31,851 bases of DNA, from positions 1 through 31,851 of the forward strand of contig JBBIJR010000040.1 in the NCBI GenBank assembly GCA_037445875.1. The letters run 5' to 3'. Both the position numbers and the translations under genes were made by a program. Positions 16,598 through 24,816 of the stretch are shown piece after piece. This DNA comes from JBBIJR01 sp037445875. GTDB taxonomy: Bacteria; CLD3; SB21. Each line of letters begins with the position of its first letter. The stretch's first letter is position 1. The notes under the pieces were generated by a model. It ran no database searches and was not told the DNA's origin. It saw only the letters and a program-made list of their open reading frames with translations.

Positions 16598-17086
16598 ATG
16601 TTCCAGCTCGAGGAAGTCCACACCTCCGATAAAACCGCCCTCTATCGCCACCTGATCGAACAGGTGCGCCACCTGTTCGAAGGCGAGCGCGATTTCATGG
16701 CCAACGCGGCCAATCTGTCCTCCCTGCTCTATCACACGCTGCCGGACGTCAACTGGGCGGGATTCTACCTGCACAAGCACCGGGAACTCGTGCTGGGCCC
16801 CTTTCAGGGCAAACCGGCGTGCGTGCGCATAACGCTGGGGCGGGGCGTGTGCGGCACCTGCGCAGAAAAACGGGAGACCATGATCGTGGACGACGTAACT
16901 TCTTTTCCCGGTCATATTGCGTGTGACCCGGCGTCGAGGTCCGAGATCGTGGTTCCGATCGTACGCTATCAGCGGTTGATCGGCGTGCTCGACCTCGACA
17001 GTCCCGTCGCAGGAAGATTCGACGCAATCGATCGTACGGGTCTCGAGGAGCTCGTTCGGCTGTTCGTGCAGCACACCGACCTTTGA
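16598..17086 (+). CDS. Free methionine-(R)-sulfoxide reductase, GAF-domain type
   Basis: A 162-residue single GAF domain. The family features of fRMsr (MsrC/YebR) are visible: VNWAGFYLH (51-59), LVLGPFQGKPAC (65-75), GRGVCGTCAEKRE (81-93) and VDDVTSFPGHIACD (97-110), then SRSEIVVPI. Cysteines C75, C85 and C109 sit at the places used for catalysis and disulfide relay in known enzymes. It should reduce free Met-R-sulfoxide in the cytoplasm at the expense of thioredoxin. It follows a secreted protein gene by five bases. It ends one base from the convergent EamA gene. Confidence 0.88.
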   Translation: MFQLEEVHTSDKTALYRHLIEQVRHLFEGERDFMANAANLSSLLYHTLPDVNWAGFYLHKHRELVLGPFQGKPACVRITLGRGVCGTCAEKRETMIVDDVTSFPGHIACDPASRSEIVVPIVRYQRLIGVLDLDSPVAGRFDAIDRTGLEELVRLFVQHTDL

Positions 17087-17087
17087 T

Positions 17088-17540
17088 TCATCGCGAAGGC
17101 CGGTGGGCCAGCTGCAGCACGACGATCCCTCCCACGATCAACGCCATACCCAGTGCCGTTTTCCCTTCCATCGGCTGATCACCCCTGGCCAGGCCGATCA
17201 CGGTCCCTGCAATCGGCGACAGCGCAAACGCAATCGCCAGCGCGACGCCCAGGTTGTCCGTGGTCGCGAGCGAGCGATAGAAACTCCACATGCCTAGACT
17301 TCCCGCGACCACACCGCCGCCGATGGCGATCATCAGCCAGGCCGACCCGTCGGACCGCAAGGACAATCCCTTCCATTGGTTTATCGACAGCAGACCCAGC
17401 ACCGCCAGCGCCACAGCAGTCCGCAAGGTGATGCCAGCAATCGGAGCCAATCCGATCGCCCGCAGGCCCGCTTTCTCGAAGTAGCCGCCGATGCCCCACG
17501 CCAATCCGGCCACGACGGCAAACACAACGTATTCGCGCAT
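17088..17540 (-). CDS. EamA-type (DMT superfamily) half-size membrane transporter
   Basis: A 150-residue membrane protein with five hydrophobic spans: MREYVVFAVVAGLAWGIGG at the start, then a GLRAIGLAPIAGITLRTAVA stretch, WLMIAIGGGVVAGSLGMWSFY, VALAIAFALSPIAGTVIGL and a final MALIVGGIVVLQL helix. This is one EamA repeat; full DMT exporters carry two, so it would work as a dimer as EmrE-like proteins do. GAGGAGG lies seven bases before the ATG at 17540. The substrate cannot be read from sequence. It lies 104 bases downstream of the next membrane gene on the same strand. Confidence 0.75.
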   Translation of the reverse strand: MREYVVFAVVAGLAWGIGGYFEKAGLRAIGLAPIAGITLRTAVALAVLGLLSINQWKGLSLRSDGSAWLMIAIGGGVVAGSLGMWSFYRSLATTDNLGVALAIAFALSPIAGTVIGLARGDQPMEGKTALGMALIVGGIVVLQLAHRPSR

Positions 17541-17644
17541 GATCGCCCTCCTCACGATCGTTGATCCACGCGTCCGTACACACTCCACCGCCGGGATGAC
17601 GATTGCATCCCGCCGGGGGAACCGACCGGCGGATTAAGCTTGTT

Positions 17645-18037
17645 CTATTCCTTGATGATCAGTCCGACCAGGAGCCCCGCGACGGTCATTTCGACCAGCG
17701 TTCCGAGGAACCACACCAGCGCCAGGTTGTAGGGCAGCGGCATGACGGAATACGTACCGTATCCCATCGAGATGCCCCACGCGACTCCGAGGAGAAGGCC
17801 GAATTGCAGCCCGTTGGCCATCGTCTTCGGTGCGACCAGCCGCGAGTAGACGAGGACAAACGCGACGGCAGAGATCAGACACACCGCGATCATCAGACCG
17901 TGCTTCATTTCTTCCATCGGCCTCCAGAACTGCTGGGTGGCTGCATACGTCGGGGCCAGCAAGACCCCGTGCACCAGGAAATCCAGAACCTGCCAGGCCA
18001 CAAACACGGCAACGACGGCGAGAATCACTTTTTTCAT
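17645..18037 (-). CDS. Four-helix integral membrane protein
   Basis: A 130-residue protein with four hydrophobic spans. It starts MKKVILAVVAVFVAWQVLDF, and the sequence VHGVLLAPTYAA lies in the first loop; the remaining helices follow GLMIAVCLISAVAFVLVYS, LQFGLLLGVAWGISMGYG and LVEMTVAGLLVGLI. It is reminiscent of small DUF1761-like membrane proteins, but I am not sure of the family. AGGAGGT lies seven bases before the ATG at 18037, and a promoter candidate lies 40 bases further up. The EamA gene follows on the same strand. Confidence 0.65.
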   Translation of the reverse strand: MKKVILAVVAVFVAWQVLDFLVHGVLLAPTYAATQQFWRPMEEMKHGLMIAVCLISAVAFVLVYSRLVAPKTMANGLQFGLLLGVAWGISMGYGTYSVMPLPYNLALVWFLGTLVEMTVAGLLVGLIIKE

Positions 18038-18076
18038 GGGACCTACCTCCTGGAATGGGTATGGGACTGTTGGGTC

Positions 18077-18105
18077 AACATACGACAGGAAAAGCAAGTT
18101 CGCAA
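18077..18105 (-). promoter_or_regulatory. Possible promoter for the four-helix membrane protein gene
   Basis: On the minus strand TTGCGA (18105-18100), 17 bases and TATGTT (18082-18077), about 40 bases before the ATG at 18037. Both boxes match the consensus at four of six positions. Confidence 0.35.
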
Positions 18106-18121
18106 GTGCGTCGAAGGCGGC

Positions 18122-18820
18122 TCAGACGGCCATGATCTCTCGACGCATCCGTGGCGGCCACTTCTCGACGGCATAGCGCAGCATGGTGCGGGGCATGGCG
18201 CGCACGTGTTTTCGGACGAAGGCTTCTTCCGCAGAAAAGTCGCGCTTGCCGATCTCGCGCAGCATCCAGCCCGACGCCTTGTGGATCAGATCTTCCCGGT
18301 CTCCCAGCAGCATCTTCGCAACGGCAAGCGCATCCTTGAAATCGTTTTGACGGATGAAATACTGCGTCGTGATCATCGCGATGCGGCGGTCCCACAGGCT
18401 TTTCGAACGGGCGAGACGAAACAGGACGTCCCTCTTCCGGCGCTCGAGGTACCGGCCGACGATCGACGGAGCAGACAGATCGACCAGGTCCCAGTTGTTG
18501 ACGAACCGGCGATGTCGGTAGTACTGCCGGTAGATCGTCGAACGCGTACGCTCGTCACTCTTTCTGAACCGCCGAACCAAAACGAGCAGGGCCAGCAGCC
18601 GCTCCTCATGGATCGGCGACCGAAGCAGATCAACGATGTTGTTCATCGGAAAGTCTCCTGCTTCTCGTTCCAGCCGGCGCATCTGAGGAAGCGTGAGGCC
18701 GATGAACCGGTCCCCTTCGCCGTATTCGCCCGGCCCGGTCTTGAAGAACCGTCTGGAGGCAGCGGCCCGACGCTCGTTGGCCTCCGCCAGCATCCGTCGG
18801 CGCAATTCGGTCAGCGTCAT
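18122..18820 (-). CDS. AlkD-like DNA alkylation repair glycosylase
   Basis: A 232-residue all-helical HEAT-like repeat protein. Features of the AlkD family are visible: an N-terminal FFKTGPGEYGEGDRFIGL segment (25-42), the conserved NNWDLVDLSAPSIVG (about 128-142) and HKASGWMLREIGKRD (about 179-193). AlkD excises bulky or cationic N3- and N7-alkylpurines. The conserved W and D in NNWDLVD and the W in SGWMLRE correspond to the residues lining the lesion pocket in known structures. Its ATG overlaps the ytxJ stop as ATGA, so the two are coupled. Its own downstream end is 84 bases from the membrane protein start. Confidence 0.88.
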   Translation of the reverse strand: MTLTELRRRMLAEANERRAAASRRFFKTGPGEYGEGDRFIGLTLPQMRRLEREAGDFPMNNIVDLLRSPIHEERLLALLVLVRRFRKSDERTRSTIYRQYYRHRRFVNNWDLVDLSAPSIVGRYLERRKRDVLFRLARSKSLWDRRIAMITTQYFIRQNDFKDALAVAKMLLGDREDLIHKASGWMLREIGKRDFSAEEAFVRKHVRAMPRTMLRYAVEKWPPRMRREIMAV

Positions 18821-19164
18821 GCGGCGCCTACGAATTTCCGGGCGGCCTCGTCCAAAGCCGATTCGGTGACGTCGTCGTGCGAAGCATGCCAGACGGCACG
18901 GCCGTTCACCACGAGGATGACCTGCGGCGACTCGTGGTCCACACCCAGCCGATCGGCGATGCGGTTGGACAGCGCCCGTTGCTCGATCACCGGAACTTTG
19001 TACACGGGGATGTCCCTCCGCGCTTCTGCAAAGTGCCGGACATCGTGAAGGACTCCCGCCGAAAGCGGGCACCGGCTGCTATGTTTGTAGAGCAGGGCGG
19101 TCCCTTCGGAGAGGGCTTCATCCAGCGTCGACTCCGATTCCAGGTTTCTGATGGCTTCCGTCAT
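18817..19164 (-). CDS. ytxJ: YtxJ-type monothiol bacilliredoxin-like protein
   Basis: A 115-residue thioredoxin-fold protein. The motif LLYKHSSRCPLSAG (24-37) is the YtxJ/BrxC signature, with a single cysteine followed by P-x-S. The region VYKVPVIEQRALSNRIADRLGVDHESPQ, with its cis-proline SPQ, is equally typical. In Firmicutes and Bacteroidetes this family is linked to bacillithiol removal from proteins; that this organism makes bacillithiol is an inference. GGGAGA lies four bases before the ATG at 19164. It overlaps alkD. Confidence 0.85.
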   Translation of the reverse strand: MTEAIRNLESESTLDEALSEGTALLYKHSSRCPLSAGVLHDVRHFAEARRDIPVYKVPVIEQRALSNRIADRLGVDHESPQVILVVNGRAVWHASHDDVTESALDEAARKFVGAA

Positions 19165-19496
19165 ATGCTCTCCCTGTAGGCGTGGACTGAACTCCGGGCC
19201 GCAACAATCTGGCAAGCGCCGGAATCAATTTCAAGTCCGATCGCGGTCGTCCCTGCGAGTCAATTACTTATTGCATTTATTCGCAAAAATGGCAAGATTC
19301 TGATCACAAAGCGTCCCAGTGAAGGATTGTNNNNNNNNNNGCAAGATTTTCGATTGGGAATCTCAACGAACACATACACACCCGTCGGAAACGTTGCCCT
19401 TTCACTGCTTGCATGCTCTGGCGCGACTCATCTTACCATCCGGCAGGGCGACCAACGCCAACGGTTTTTGATCTCTCCTTAGCAGGATACGTCCGC
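19165..19496. other. Intergenic region with scaffold gap (ten Ns at 19331-19340)
   Basis: The ten Ns are almost certainly a scaffolding spacer, so the true distance and content between 19330 and 19341 are unknown. To the left, AT-rich sequence around 19255-19320 may hold the ytxJ promoter, but I found no convincing pair of boxes. To the right, sequence 19341-19496 is open in the frame of the next gene from 19413, without a good RBS at that start. No RNA gene or repeat is visible. Confidence 0.8.
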
Positions 19497-20774
19497 ATGG
19501 TAAGGCATCCGGTAATCGGGTTGGCGGTCATGTCGGTACTGACCGCAGGGGCGGGGCATACGCAGGAATACTTCCATGCGCCCCTTCCGTTCAGCATCTA
19601 CAACGCTCCCACGTCGTTTGCGATCGGCGACATCAATCGGGACGGCGTACTGGATATCGTCGCGGTGGGCAGGAACGAAGCAACCCGCCAGGGTTTCGTC
19701 ACCGTGATCTACGGAAAGGGGGACGGTACGTTCGTGAGCAAGAACGAAATGCCTGCCGAGTATTTCCCGGTGGACGTGGAGGTCGAAGATCTCGACCGGG
19801 ACGGTCAGCCCGACATTGTGACGGCCAACGAGGGCGTTCAAACGCTCAATTTCTGGATCAACCAGGGCGGCATGGCCTTCAAGAAAAAAGACCCCATCAA
19901 GATCAAAGGGGAACCGAAGATGCTGGCCGTAGGCGACTACAACAGAGACGGGAACAGAGACTTCGTCCTTCTCATGGGTTCGTCGTCCGAATTGCAGTTC
20001 TTCAAAGGAACCGGAAAAGCCCAGGCCAAGTTCGTTGCTTCGTGGACCCTCGAGCACGCCCCCGACCACGTGCAGTTCAACAATTTCTCCGAGACCGGAT
20101 ACGATCAGATCCTGATCAAGTACCGCGATGCATCTTACGTCAGTTTGCTAAGCCCGGTCGAAAAATCCGGTAAGTGGGCCTTCCCCGGTGTACGCATCGA
20201 CATGTACTCCCGGCCTCTGTTCGCTCGACAGGCAGACATCGACGGTGACGGCTTCGAGGACGCTCTCGTGCTGGAGCCGAATTCCGGAGAACTTCGCGTG
20301 ATCCGGAGCGAAGCGAACGGGCTGCTGCTGGATCAGGTCGGATCCGTCAAGGTGCCGGACGGCGCCCGGTCCTTCGACCTCGGCGATTTCAACGGCGACG
20401 CTCACATGGACGTGGCGGTGCTGGATGAGCAATCGGCACAGATCCTCATTTACATCAATAGTGCCACAGGCCACGCAAATCCGAAGGGGGCCCCGACCCG
20501 AACGGTCATTTATTACCCCCGCGACGATTCCAAACCCAGAGCCGCCGACGTGGGCATGCTGTCCTCCTTCAAAAGCGTTTCCATGGCCCTGTACGACGGC
20601 GAAGGTAAGCTGATCCGCAAGTACTTTGAATTCGATTCTAGCCTGCCGGACGGCCAGTTCACCCTCGAATGGAACGGGACCGATGAAAACGATGTTGACG
20701 TGCCGGACGGAAGTTACATTTTTTATTATCGCCTCGGCTCTATCGTGGTCATTCGCCACCTGCAAAAGCCCTGA
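19497..20774 (+). CDS. Secreted FG-GAP/VCBS-repeat protein with FlgD-like end
   Basis: A 425-residue protein. Residues 1-22 form a signal peptide (MVRHPVIGLAVMSVLTAGAG). Calcium-binding-type repeats follow: GDINRDGVLDIV, EDLDRDGQPDIV, GDYNRDGNRDFV, ADIDGDGFEDALV and GDFNGDAHMDVAV, a beta-propeller pattern as in integrin-like FG-GAP proteins. The last 60 residues (VSMALYDGEGKLIRKY, LEWNGTDENDVDVPDGSYIFYYRL) resemble the FlgD Ig-like domain that often replaces a T9SS domain in FCB proteins. The ATG at 19497 starts the signal peptide; the AGGA 5' of it is weak. It is probably exported and surface-exposed; its ligand is unknown. dacB begins 24 bases after its stop. Confidence 0.8.
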   Translation: MVRHPVIGLAVMSVLTAGAGHTQEYFHAPLPFSIYNAPTSFAIGDINRDGVLDIVAVGRNEATRQGFVTVIYGKGDGTFVSKNEMPAEYFPVDVEVEDLDRDGQPDIVTANEGVQTLNFWINQGGMAFKKKDPIKIKGEPKMLAVGDYNRDGNRDFVLLMGSSSELQFFKGTGKAQAKFVASWTLEHAPDHVQFNNFSETGYDQILIKYRDASYVSLLSPVEKSGKWAFPGVRIDMYSRPLFARQADIDGDGFEDALVLEPNSGELRVIRSEANGLLLDQVGSVKVPDGARSFDLGDFNGDAHMDVAVLDEQSAQILIYINSATGHANPKGAPTRTVIYYPRDDSKPRAADVGMLSSFKSVSMALYDGEGKLIRKYFEFDSSLPDGQFTLEWNGTDENDVDVPDGSYIFYYRLGSIVVIRHLQKP

Positions 20775-20798
20775 GGAACTTCCATACAGGATATCTGA

Positions 20799-22280
20799 AT
20801 GCGTGAGGTATTGATTCCGCTGATGCTCGGCTTGCTGGTTTCGTCCCTGGAGGGCCAGTCGTCTCGTTCCGTGCAAAGACTCGAGCGCGAAATTACAGCG
20901 CTGATCGATCAGCCCTTCATGGACAACGCAACCTGGGGCATAGCCGTCGAATCGCTGGACCGGGGCGACACGCTGTTCTCCCGAAACGCGGACAAGGGGT
21001 TCATCCCGGCCTCCAACATGAAGATTTTCACCACGGTGTTCGCCCTGGATCGGCTGGGTCCGGACTACACGTACACGACCCGCGTATTCCTGAAGGGCCG
21101 CCGCGTGGACGATTCCACGTTCGACGGCCACATTATTCTGAAGGGTAGCGGTGATCCGACGCTCTCCGGCCGTTTTCGAGACGACCGGACGCTCGCGATT
21201 CTTGAAGACTGGCGAGACAGCCTGAAAAGCCTCGGTGTTCGCCGCCTGTGCGGACACGTCATCGGCGACGACCGGATATTCACCGACGAATTCCTCGGCG
21301 CCCAGTGGGAGTGGGACAACGAGTCGTACTGGTACTCCGCCCAGTTGAGCGGCCTCTCGTTCAACGACAATTGCGTCGATTACTATGTGACGCCGACGAA
21401 AGTCGGCTTTCCGGCCCGTATCCAGACCGTGCCGGCGACCGGTTATCTGCGTATCCGCAACCGCATCGTGACGGTCGCTTCCGAAAGCGAGGCCCGGGAG
21501 ATCCGCTTCGTCCGCCGCCGCGCATCCAACGTGGTCGATGCGTACGGAGCCGTCGCCCTGCAGGCCGGTACCCTGGTCGGATATGTGACGGTCGAGAACC
21601 CGACACGCTACACGGCCACCGTATTCAAGGAACTGCTCGAGCGGGACGGTTGGCGGATCGATGGAGAAGCCCTCGATCTCGACGACCTGCCGGGCTTTTC
21701 GTACGATCCGCAATCCGACACGACGGTCACCCAGATTGCCAGCTACCGGTCGCCCCCGCTGAGCGAGATCCTCAAGGTCGTCAACAAGCGGAGTCAGAAT
21801 TTCTATGCCGAGCAGGTACTGCGTACGGTGACGGCCGTCCAGTCCGGCGTGGGTTCCGCGGCCGAAGCGCTCAGGCTGGAACGGGCCTACTACGATTCGA
21901 TAGGGTTGAAAACAGATCGAATGGCGTTCGTGGACGGCTCCGGCTATGCGCGCACGAATCAGGTGTCGCCGAACGATATTCTTGCGGTCCTGAAGTTCGT
22001 CCGAAAGCACCGCTACCGGAAGACGTTTTACGAGTCCCTGTCCGTCGCGGGTATCGACGGCACGCTGCGTCACCGCATGACGGAGGGACCTGCGTACGGC
22101 AATGTGCGCGCAAAGACCGGATTCGTGGACCGGGTCCGGTCCATCTCGGGCTACGTCAAGACGGCCGATGGGGAGGACTTGGTTTTCAGCCTTCTTTGCA
22201 ATAACTTCACCGTAGACCGAACCGAGATCGAACGCATCCAAGACCTGGTCCTCGCAACGCTCGCTTCGTTCAAGCGATGA
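20799..22280 (+). CDS. dacB: D-alanyl-D-alanine carboxypeptidase/endopeptidase, PBP4 (S13)
   Basis: A 493-residue class C low-molecular-weight penicillin-binding protein. Residues 1-19 form a signal peptide. The catalytic SxxK is S72-N-M-K75 (IPASNMKIFT), SxN is S332-Q-N334 (NKRSQNFYAEQ) and KTG is K439-T-G441 (RAKTGFV); the separation of the first two boxes by about 260 residues is typical of the S13 inserts. LKGSGDPTLS and FVDGSGYARTNQVSP are further family blocks. It trims or cuts peptidoglycan cross-links in the periplasm. Its stop codon overlaps the start of the CNBD kinase (ATGA), an unusual pairing. AGGA lies about nine bases before the ATG. Confidence 0.92.
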   Translation: MREVLIPLMLGLLVSSLEGQSSRSVQRLEREITALIDQPFMDNATWGIAVESLDRGDTLFSRNADKGFIPASNMKIFTTVFALDRLGPDYTYTTRVFLKGRRVDDSTFDGHIILKGSGDPTLSGRFRDDRTLAILEDWRDSLKSLGVRRLCGHVIGDDRIFTDEFLGAQWEWDNESYWYSAQLSGLSFNDNCVDYYVTPTKVGFPARIQTVPATGYLRIRNRIVTVASESEAREIRFVRRRASNVVDAYGAVALQAGTLVGYVTVENPTRYTATVFKELLERDGWRIDGEALDLDDLPGFSYDPQSDTTVTQIASYRSPPLSEILKVVNKRSQNFYAEQVLRTVTAVQSGVGSAAEALRLERAYYDSIGLKTDRMAFVDGSGYARTNQVSPNDILAVLKFVRKHRYRKTFYESLSVAGIDGTLRHRMTEGPAYGNVRAKTGFVDRVRSISGYVKTADGEDLVFSLLCNNFTVDRTEIERIQDLVLATLASFKR

Positions 22281-23851
22281 AGGAACTGAAAACCAACAAG
22301 CTCTTCGACGGCCTGGCCGAGGAGGATTTCCAACATCTGGAAGGATTTGTCCGGATTCGTGACATTCCTCCCAAGACCGTCCTGATGGAAGAGGGTCAAC
22401 CCGGCGACACGTTGTTCCTGCTGTTGTCCGGACGGGTGCGGGTGACGCGCACGACGAAGGAGGGACAGGAATTACTTCTGACCGAGCGGCAGGACGGCGA
22501 TTTTTTCGGAGAGATGGCGCTGATCGAGGATGCGCCGCGGTCGGCCCGAGTGGTCACGACGGAACCGTGTACCGTGGGCACGATCGGCAAGGCCAATTTC
22601 GCCGACATGATGCAGCAGCACCCCGTTATTGCCTTGAACATCGTCAAGGCCATCAGCTCCCGGCTGCGTCAGTCCAACGACCAGCTGCTTCACGACTTTC
22701 TAGAACGCGATCGGCTGCAGCACCGGCAGTTGGAACGTTTCCACGCCCTGTTCGAGTTGTCGCATCAGGTCGCCGCCGCTTCGCATTGGACCGTCTTGTT
22801 CCCGGCCGTGCCCGCGACCGTGCGGCGGGCTCTGCCCGGGGCCGAGGCCGTGTTGTTCGCCGCGGACGAGCAGAACGGTGAGTTCTTCAGCGAGCTTTCG
22901 TCCGGTGCGGAGCCGCAGCGCGTCTCGCTGCCTCTCGGTGAGACGCAAAAGGCCGTGACGTCTGCCAACGCCGCTGCCCTGGAGAAACTGGCGGTGCCGT
23001 TCGTGCCCGCTCTACGGGGCCGGCAGTTGTACTCCTACCGGTTGTTCGACGGCGACCGAAGCACGGGACTGCTCGTGGTGGCGCTTCCTCCTGGACACGC
23101 CCTCGCCGAGCAGGACTTCGCTTTCATCGGCACGCTCACATCGTACCTCGAAGTCGTTCTCCGCAATGTGCACCTTCAGGCGCGCATGCTGACCGTCGAA
23201 AAACTGTCCGCGGTGGGGCGGGCCTCCAGCTCGTTTCTCCACGACTGCAAGAACCTGATCGCGGTGATCCGCAATTATGCCAAGCTCAGCCTTCAGAGCG
23301 ACCAGGCTCCCGAACGGAACGAACCGGTTGAACAGATTCTCAAGACTGCAGACTTGATGATGCGCATGTCGAGGGAGGTGTTGTGGTACGCACAGGGACA
23401 GCTTCGTCTTCGCAGGGAGACCGTGGCGGTGGAGCAGTGGCTGGACACGGTGGCCTCCCTGGCGCGGGATGATATCCAACGCCGGAGCATTATCCTGCGA
23501 GTCTCTACGCCGGGGCCGATCGAGGCTTCTTTCGATGTGGACAAAATGACCCGTGCGGTGTACAATCTTCTCATCAATGCCTGCCAGGCCATCGAACACG
23601 ATCACGGAGAAATCACCCTGCAAGCGGAGGCTGATGAACAGCTGGAAATCGTCGTGGCGGACAATGGGGCCGGCATTCCGCCCGAAGTATTGCCCAGGGT
23701 CTTTGAGCCGTTTGTGACAACCCGTAGCGAAGGAAACGGCCTGGGACTTCCGCTTGTCAAGACCATAGTGGATGCACACGGCGGCGAGGTTCGCGTGGAA
23801 AGCAAGGCCGGAGAGGGCAGCAGGTTTATTGTCACGTTACCCATACCGTAA
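22277..23851 (+). CDS. Histidine kinase with N-terminal cyclic-nucleotide-binding domain
   Basis: A 524-residue soluble kinase. Residues 1-125 form a cyclic-nucleotide-binding (CRP-like) domain with GDTLFLLLSGRVRVTR and GDFFGEMALIEDAPRSARV; the RSA stretch corresponds to the phosphate-binding cassette. Residues about 150-300 resemble a degenerate GAF domain. The phosphoacceptor is H322 in FLHDCKNLIAVI, the HDxxN type. The ATPase domain has NLLINACQAI (430-439), DNGAGIP (462-468), FEPFVTT and GNGLGLP (486-492). No membrane span is visible, so it is cytoplasmic. It starts within the dacB stop. No response regulator is adjacent. The nucleotide ligand is unknown, and PorV/Q follows after 12 bases. 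Confidence 0.9.
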   Translation: MKELKTNKLFDGLAEEDFQHLEGFVRIRDIPPKTVLMEEGQPGDTLFLLLSGRVRVTRTTKEGQELLLTERQDGDFFGEMALIEDAPRSARVVTTEPCTVGTIGKANFADMMQQHPVIALNIVKAISSRLRQSNDQLLHDFLERDRLQHRQLERFHALFELSHQVAAASHWTVLFPAVPATVRRALPGAEAVLFAADEQNGEFFSELSSGAEPQRVSLPLGETQKAVTSANAAALEKLAVPFVPALRGRQLYSYRLFDGDRSTGLLVVALPPGHALAEQDFAFIGTLTSYLEVVLRNVHLQARMLTVEKLSAVGRASSSFLHDCKNLIAVIRNYAKLSLQSDQAPERNEPVEQILKTADLMMRMSREVLWYAQGQLRLRRETVAVEQWLDTVASLARDDIQRRSIILRVSTPGPIEASFDVDKMTRAVYNLLINACQAIEHDHGEITLQAEADEQLEIVVADNGAGIPPEVLPRVFEPFVTTRSEGNGLGLPLVKTIVDAHGGEVRVESKAGEGSRFIVTLPIP

Positions 23852-23863
23852 TAAAGGACGTCT

Positions 23864-24787
23864 ATGATCAAGCGGATTACCCTGTTTCTTCTTCTTTCTG
23901 TTTCATCGACCGCCTTGGCGGGTACCGGCGAGGCGGGCTTTGCGTTCCTGAAAATCGGCGTGGATGCCCGTGCCGCCGGATTGGGCGAAGCTGCGTCCGC
24001 CATGGCCTCGGATGCATCGGCGGCGTTTTGGAATCCGGCCGGACTGGCCTTCGTGTCCCGCTCCGGTGTCGTGTTCACGCACAACCGCTGGATCGAGGAC
24101 GTCACGCACAATTTCGTGGGTTTCACCTGGCGAAGAGGCGGCCAGACCTTCGCCCTGCACTACATAGCCACCGGCGTGAGCGATATCGAACTCCGCGACG
24201 AAACGGCCTCCGCGGAACCCCTGGCGTATTTCGATTCGCATGAACTGTCGCTCGGCCTTTCGTACGCCCGGCCGATCGGTGACCGATGGTCCACCGGCGT
24301 CACCGTTCGTTATACGTACGAACGCATACAGAACAGCGTTCAGGCCCTGGGTTTCGATGCGGGTGTGTGGTATCGCGCTTACAGCGGCCACGATGGGTCG
24401 GACGATCGGTGGCGCATCGGACTCTCCGTGGCAAATCTGGGGTTTTCGGGGAAGCTCGTGGACGAACGTGTGGATCTGCCGGTGCTGGTGCGGCTGGGTT
24501 CTTCCTACGACGTGATGCACGACCTCCAGACCCGCGACCGCCTGAGCGTGGCCTGTGACGTCGTCAAGCCGCTGGAGGAATCTACGCGCGTGCATGCCGG
24601 GTTGGAATACGCCTGTAGAGGAAAGGCCTTCCTCCGCGCCGGTTATCAACTGGGTTATGAGGCGCGAAGTTTCTCGGCGGGCGTCGGCGTGTCTGTGTGG
24701 GAACGACTCCGCCTCGATTATGCGTTCGTACCGATGAAATACAACCTCGGCGCCACGCACCGCGTTTCGGCCGCGTTTGATTTGTAG
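23864..24787 (+). CDS. PorV/PorQ-family outer-membrane beta-barrel protein
   Basis: A 307-residue protein. Residues 1-19 form a signal peptide (MIKRITLFLLLSVSSTALA). The N-terminal block AFLKIGVDARAAGLGEAASAMASDASAAFWNPAGLA is the hallmark of the PorV/PorQ (UPF0164-like) family; the rest alternates as in a transmembrane beta-barrel and ends in a hydrophobic AAFDL. PorV-type proteins carry T9SS cargo to the attachment complex, so it fits with the cargo genes at 1350-5754, but it is not physically linked to them. AAAGGA lies about six bases before the ATG at 23864 and overlaps the kinase stop. Confidence 0.85.
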   Translation: MIKRITLFLLLSVSSTALAGTGEAGFAFLKIGVDARAAGLGEAASAMASDASAAFWNPAGLAFVSRSGVVFTHNRWIEDVTHNFVGFTWRRGGQTFALHYIATGVSDIELRDETASAEPLAYFDSHELSLGLSYARPIGDRWSTGVTVRYTYERIQNSVQALGFDAGVWYRAYSGHDGSDDRWRIGLSVANLGFSGKLVDERVDLPVLVRLGSSYDVMHDLQTRDRLSVACDVVKPLEESTRVHAGLEYACRGKAFLRAGYQLGYEARSFSAGVGVSVWERLRLDYAFVPMKYNLGATHRVSAAFDL

Positions 24788-24816
24788 CAGTACGTCGATC
24801 TATGCGGATGTGCGGT

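Noticed and set aside
17592..17612. Hairpin CGGGATG/CATCCCG between two membrane-protein genes as terminator
   Set aside because: No T-tract follows on either strand; it may be a structured leader of the EamA gene but nothing supports that.
20148..22241. 697-codon minus-strand open frame opposite dacB
   Set aside because: It lies opposite clear PBP4 motifs and has no signal or family motif of its own.
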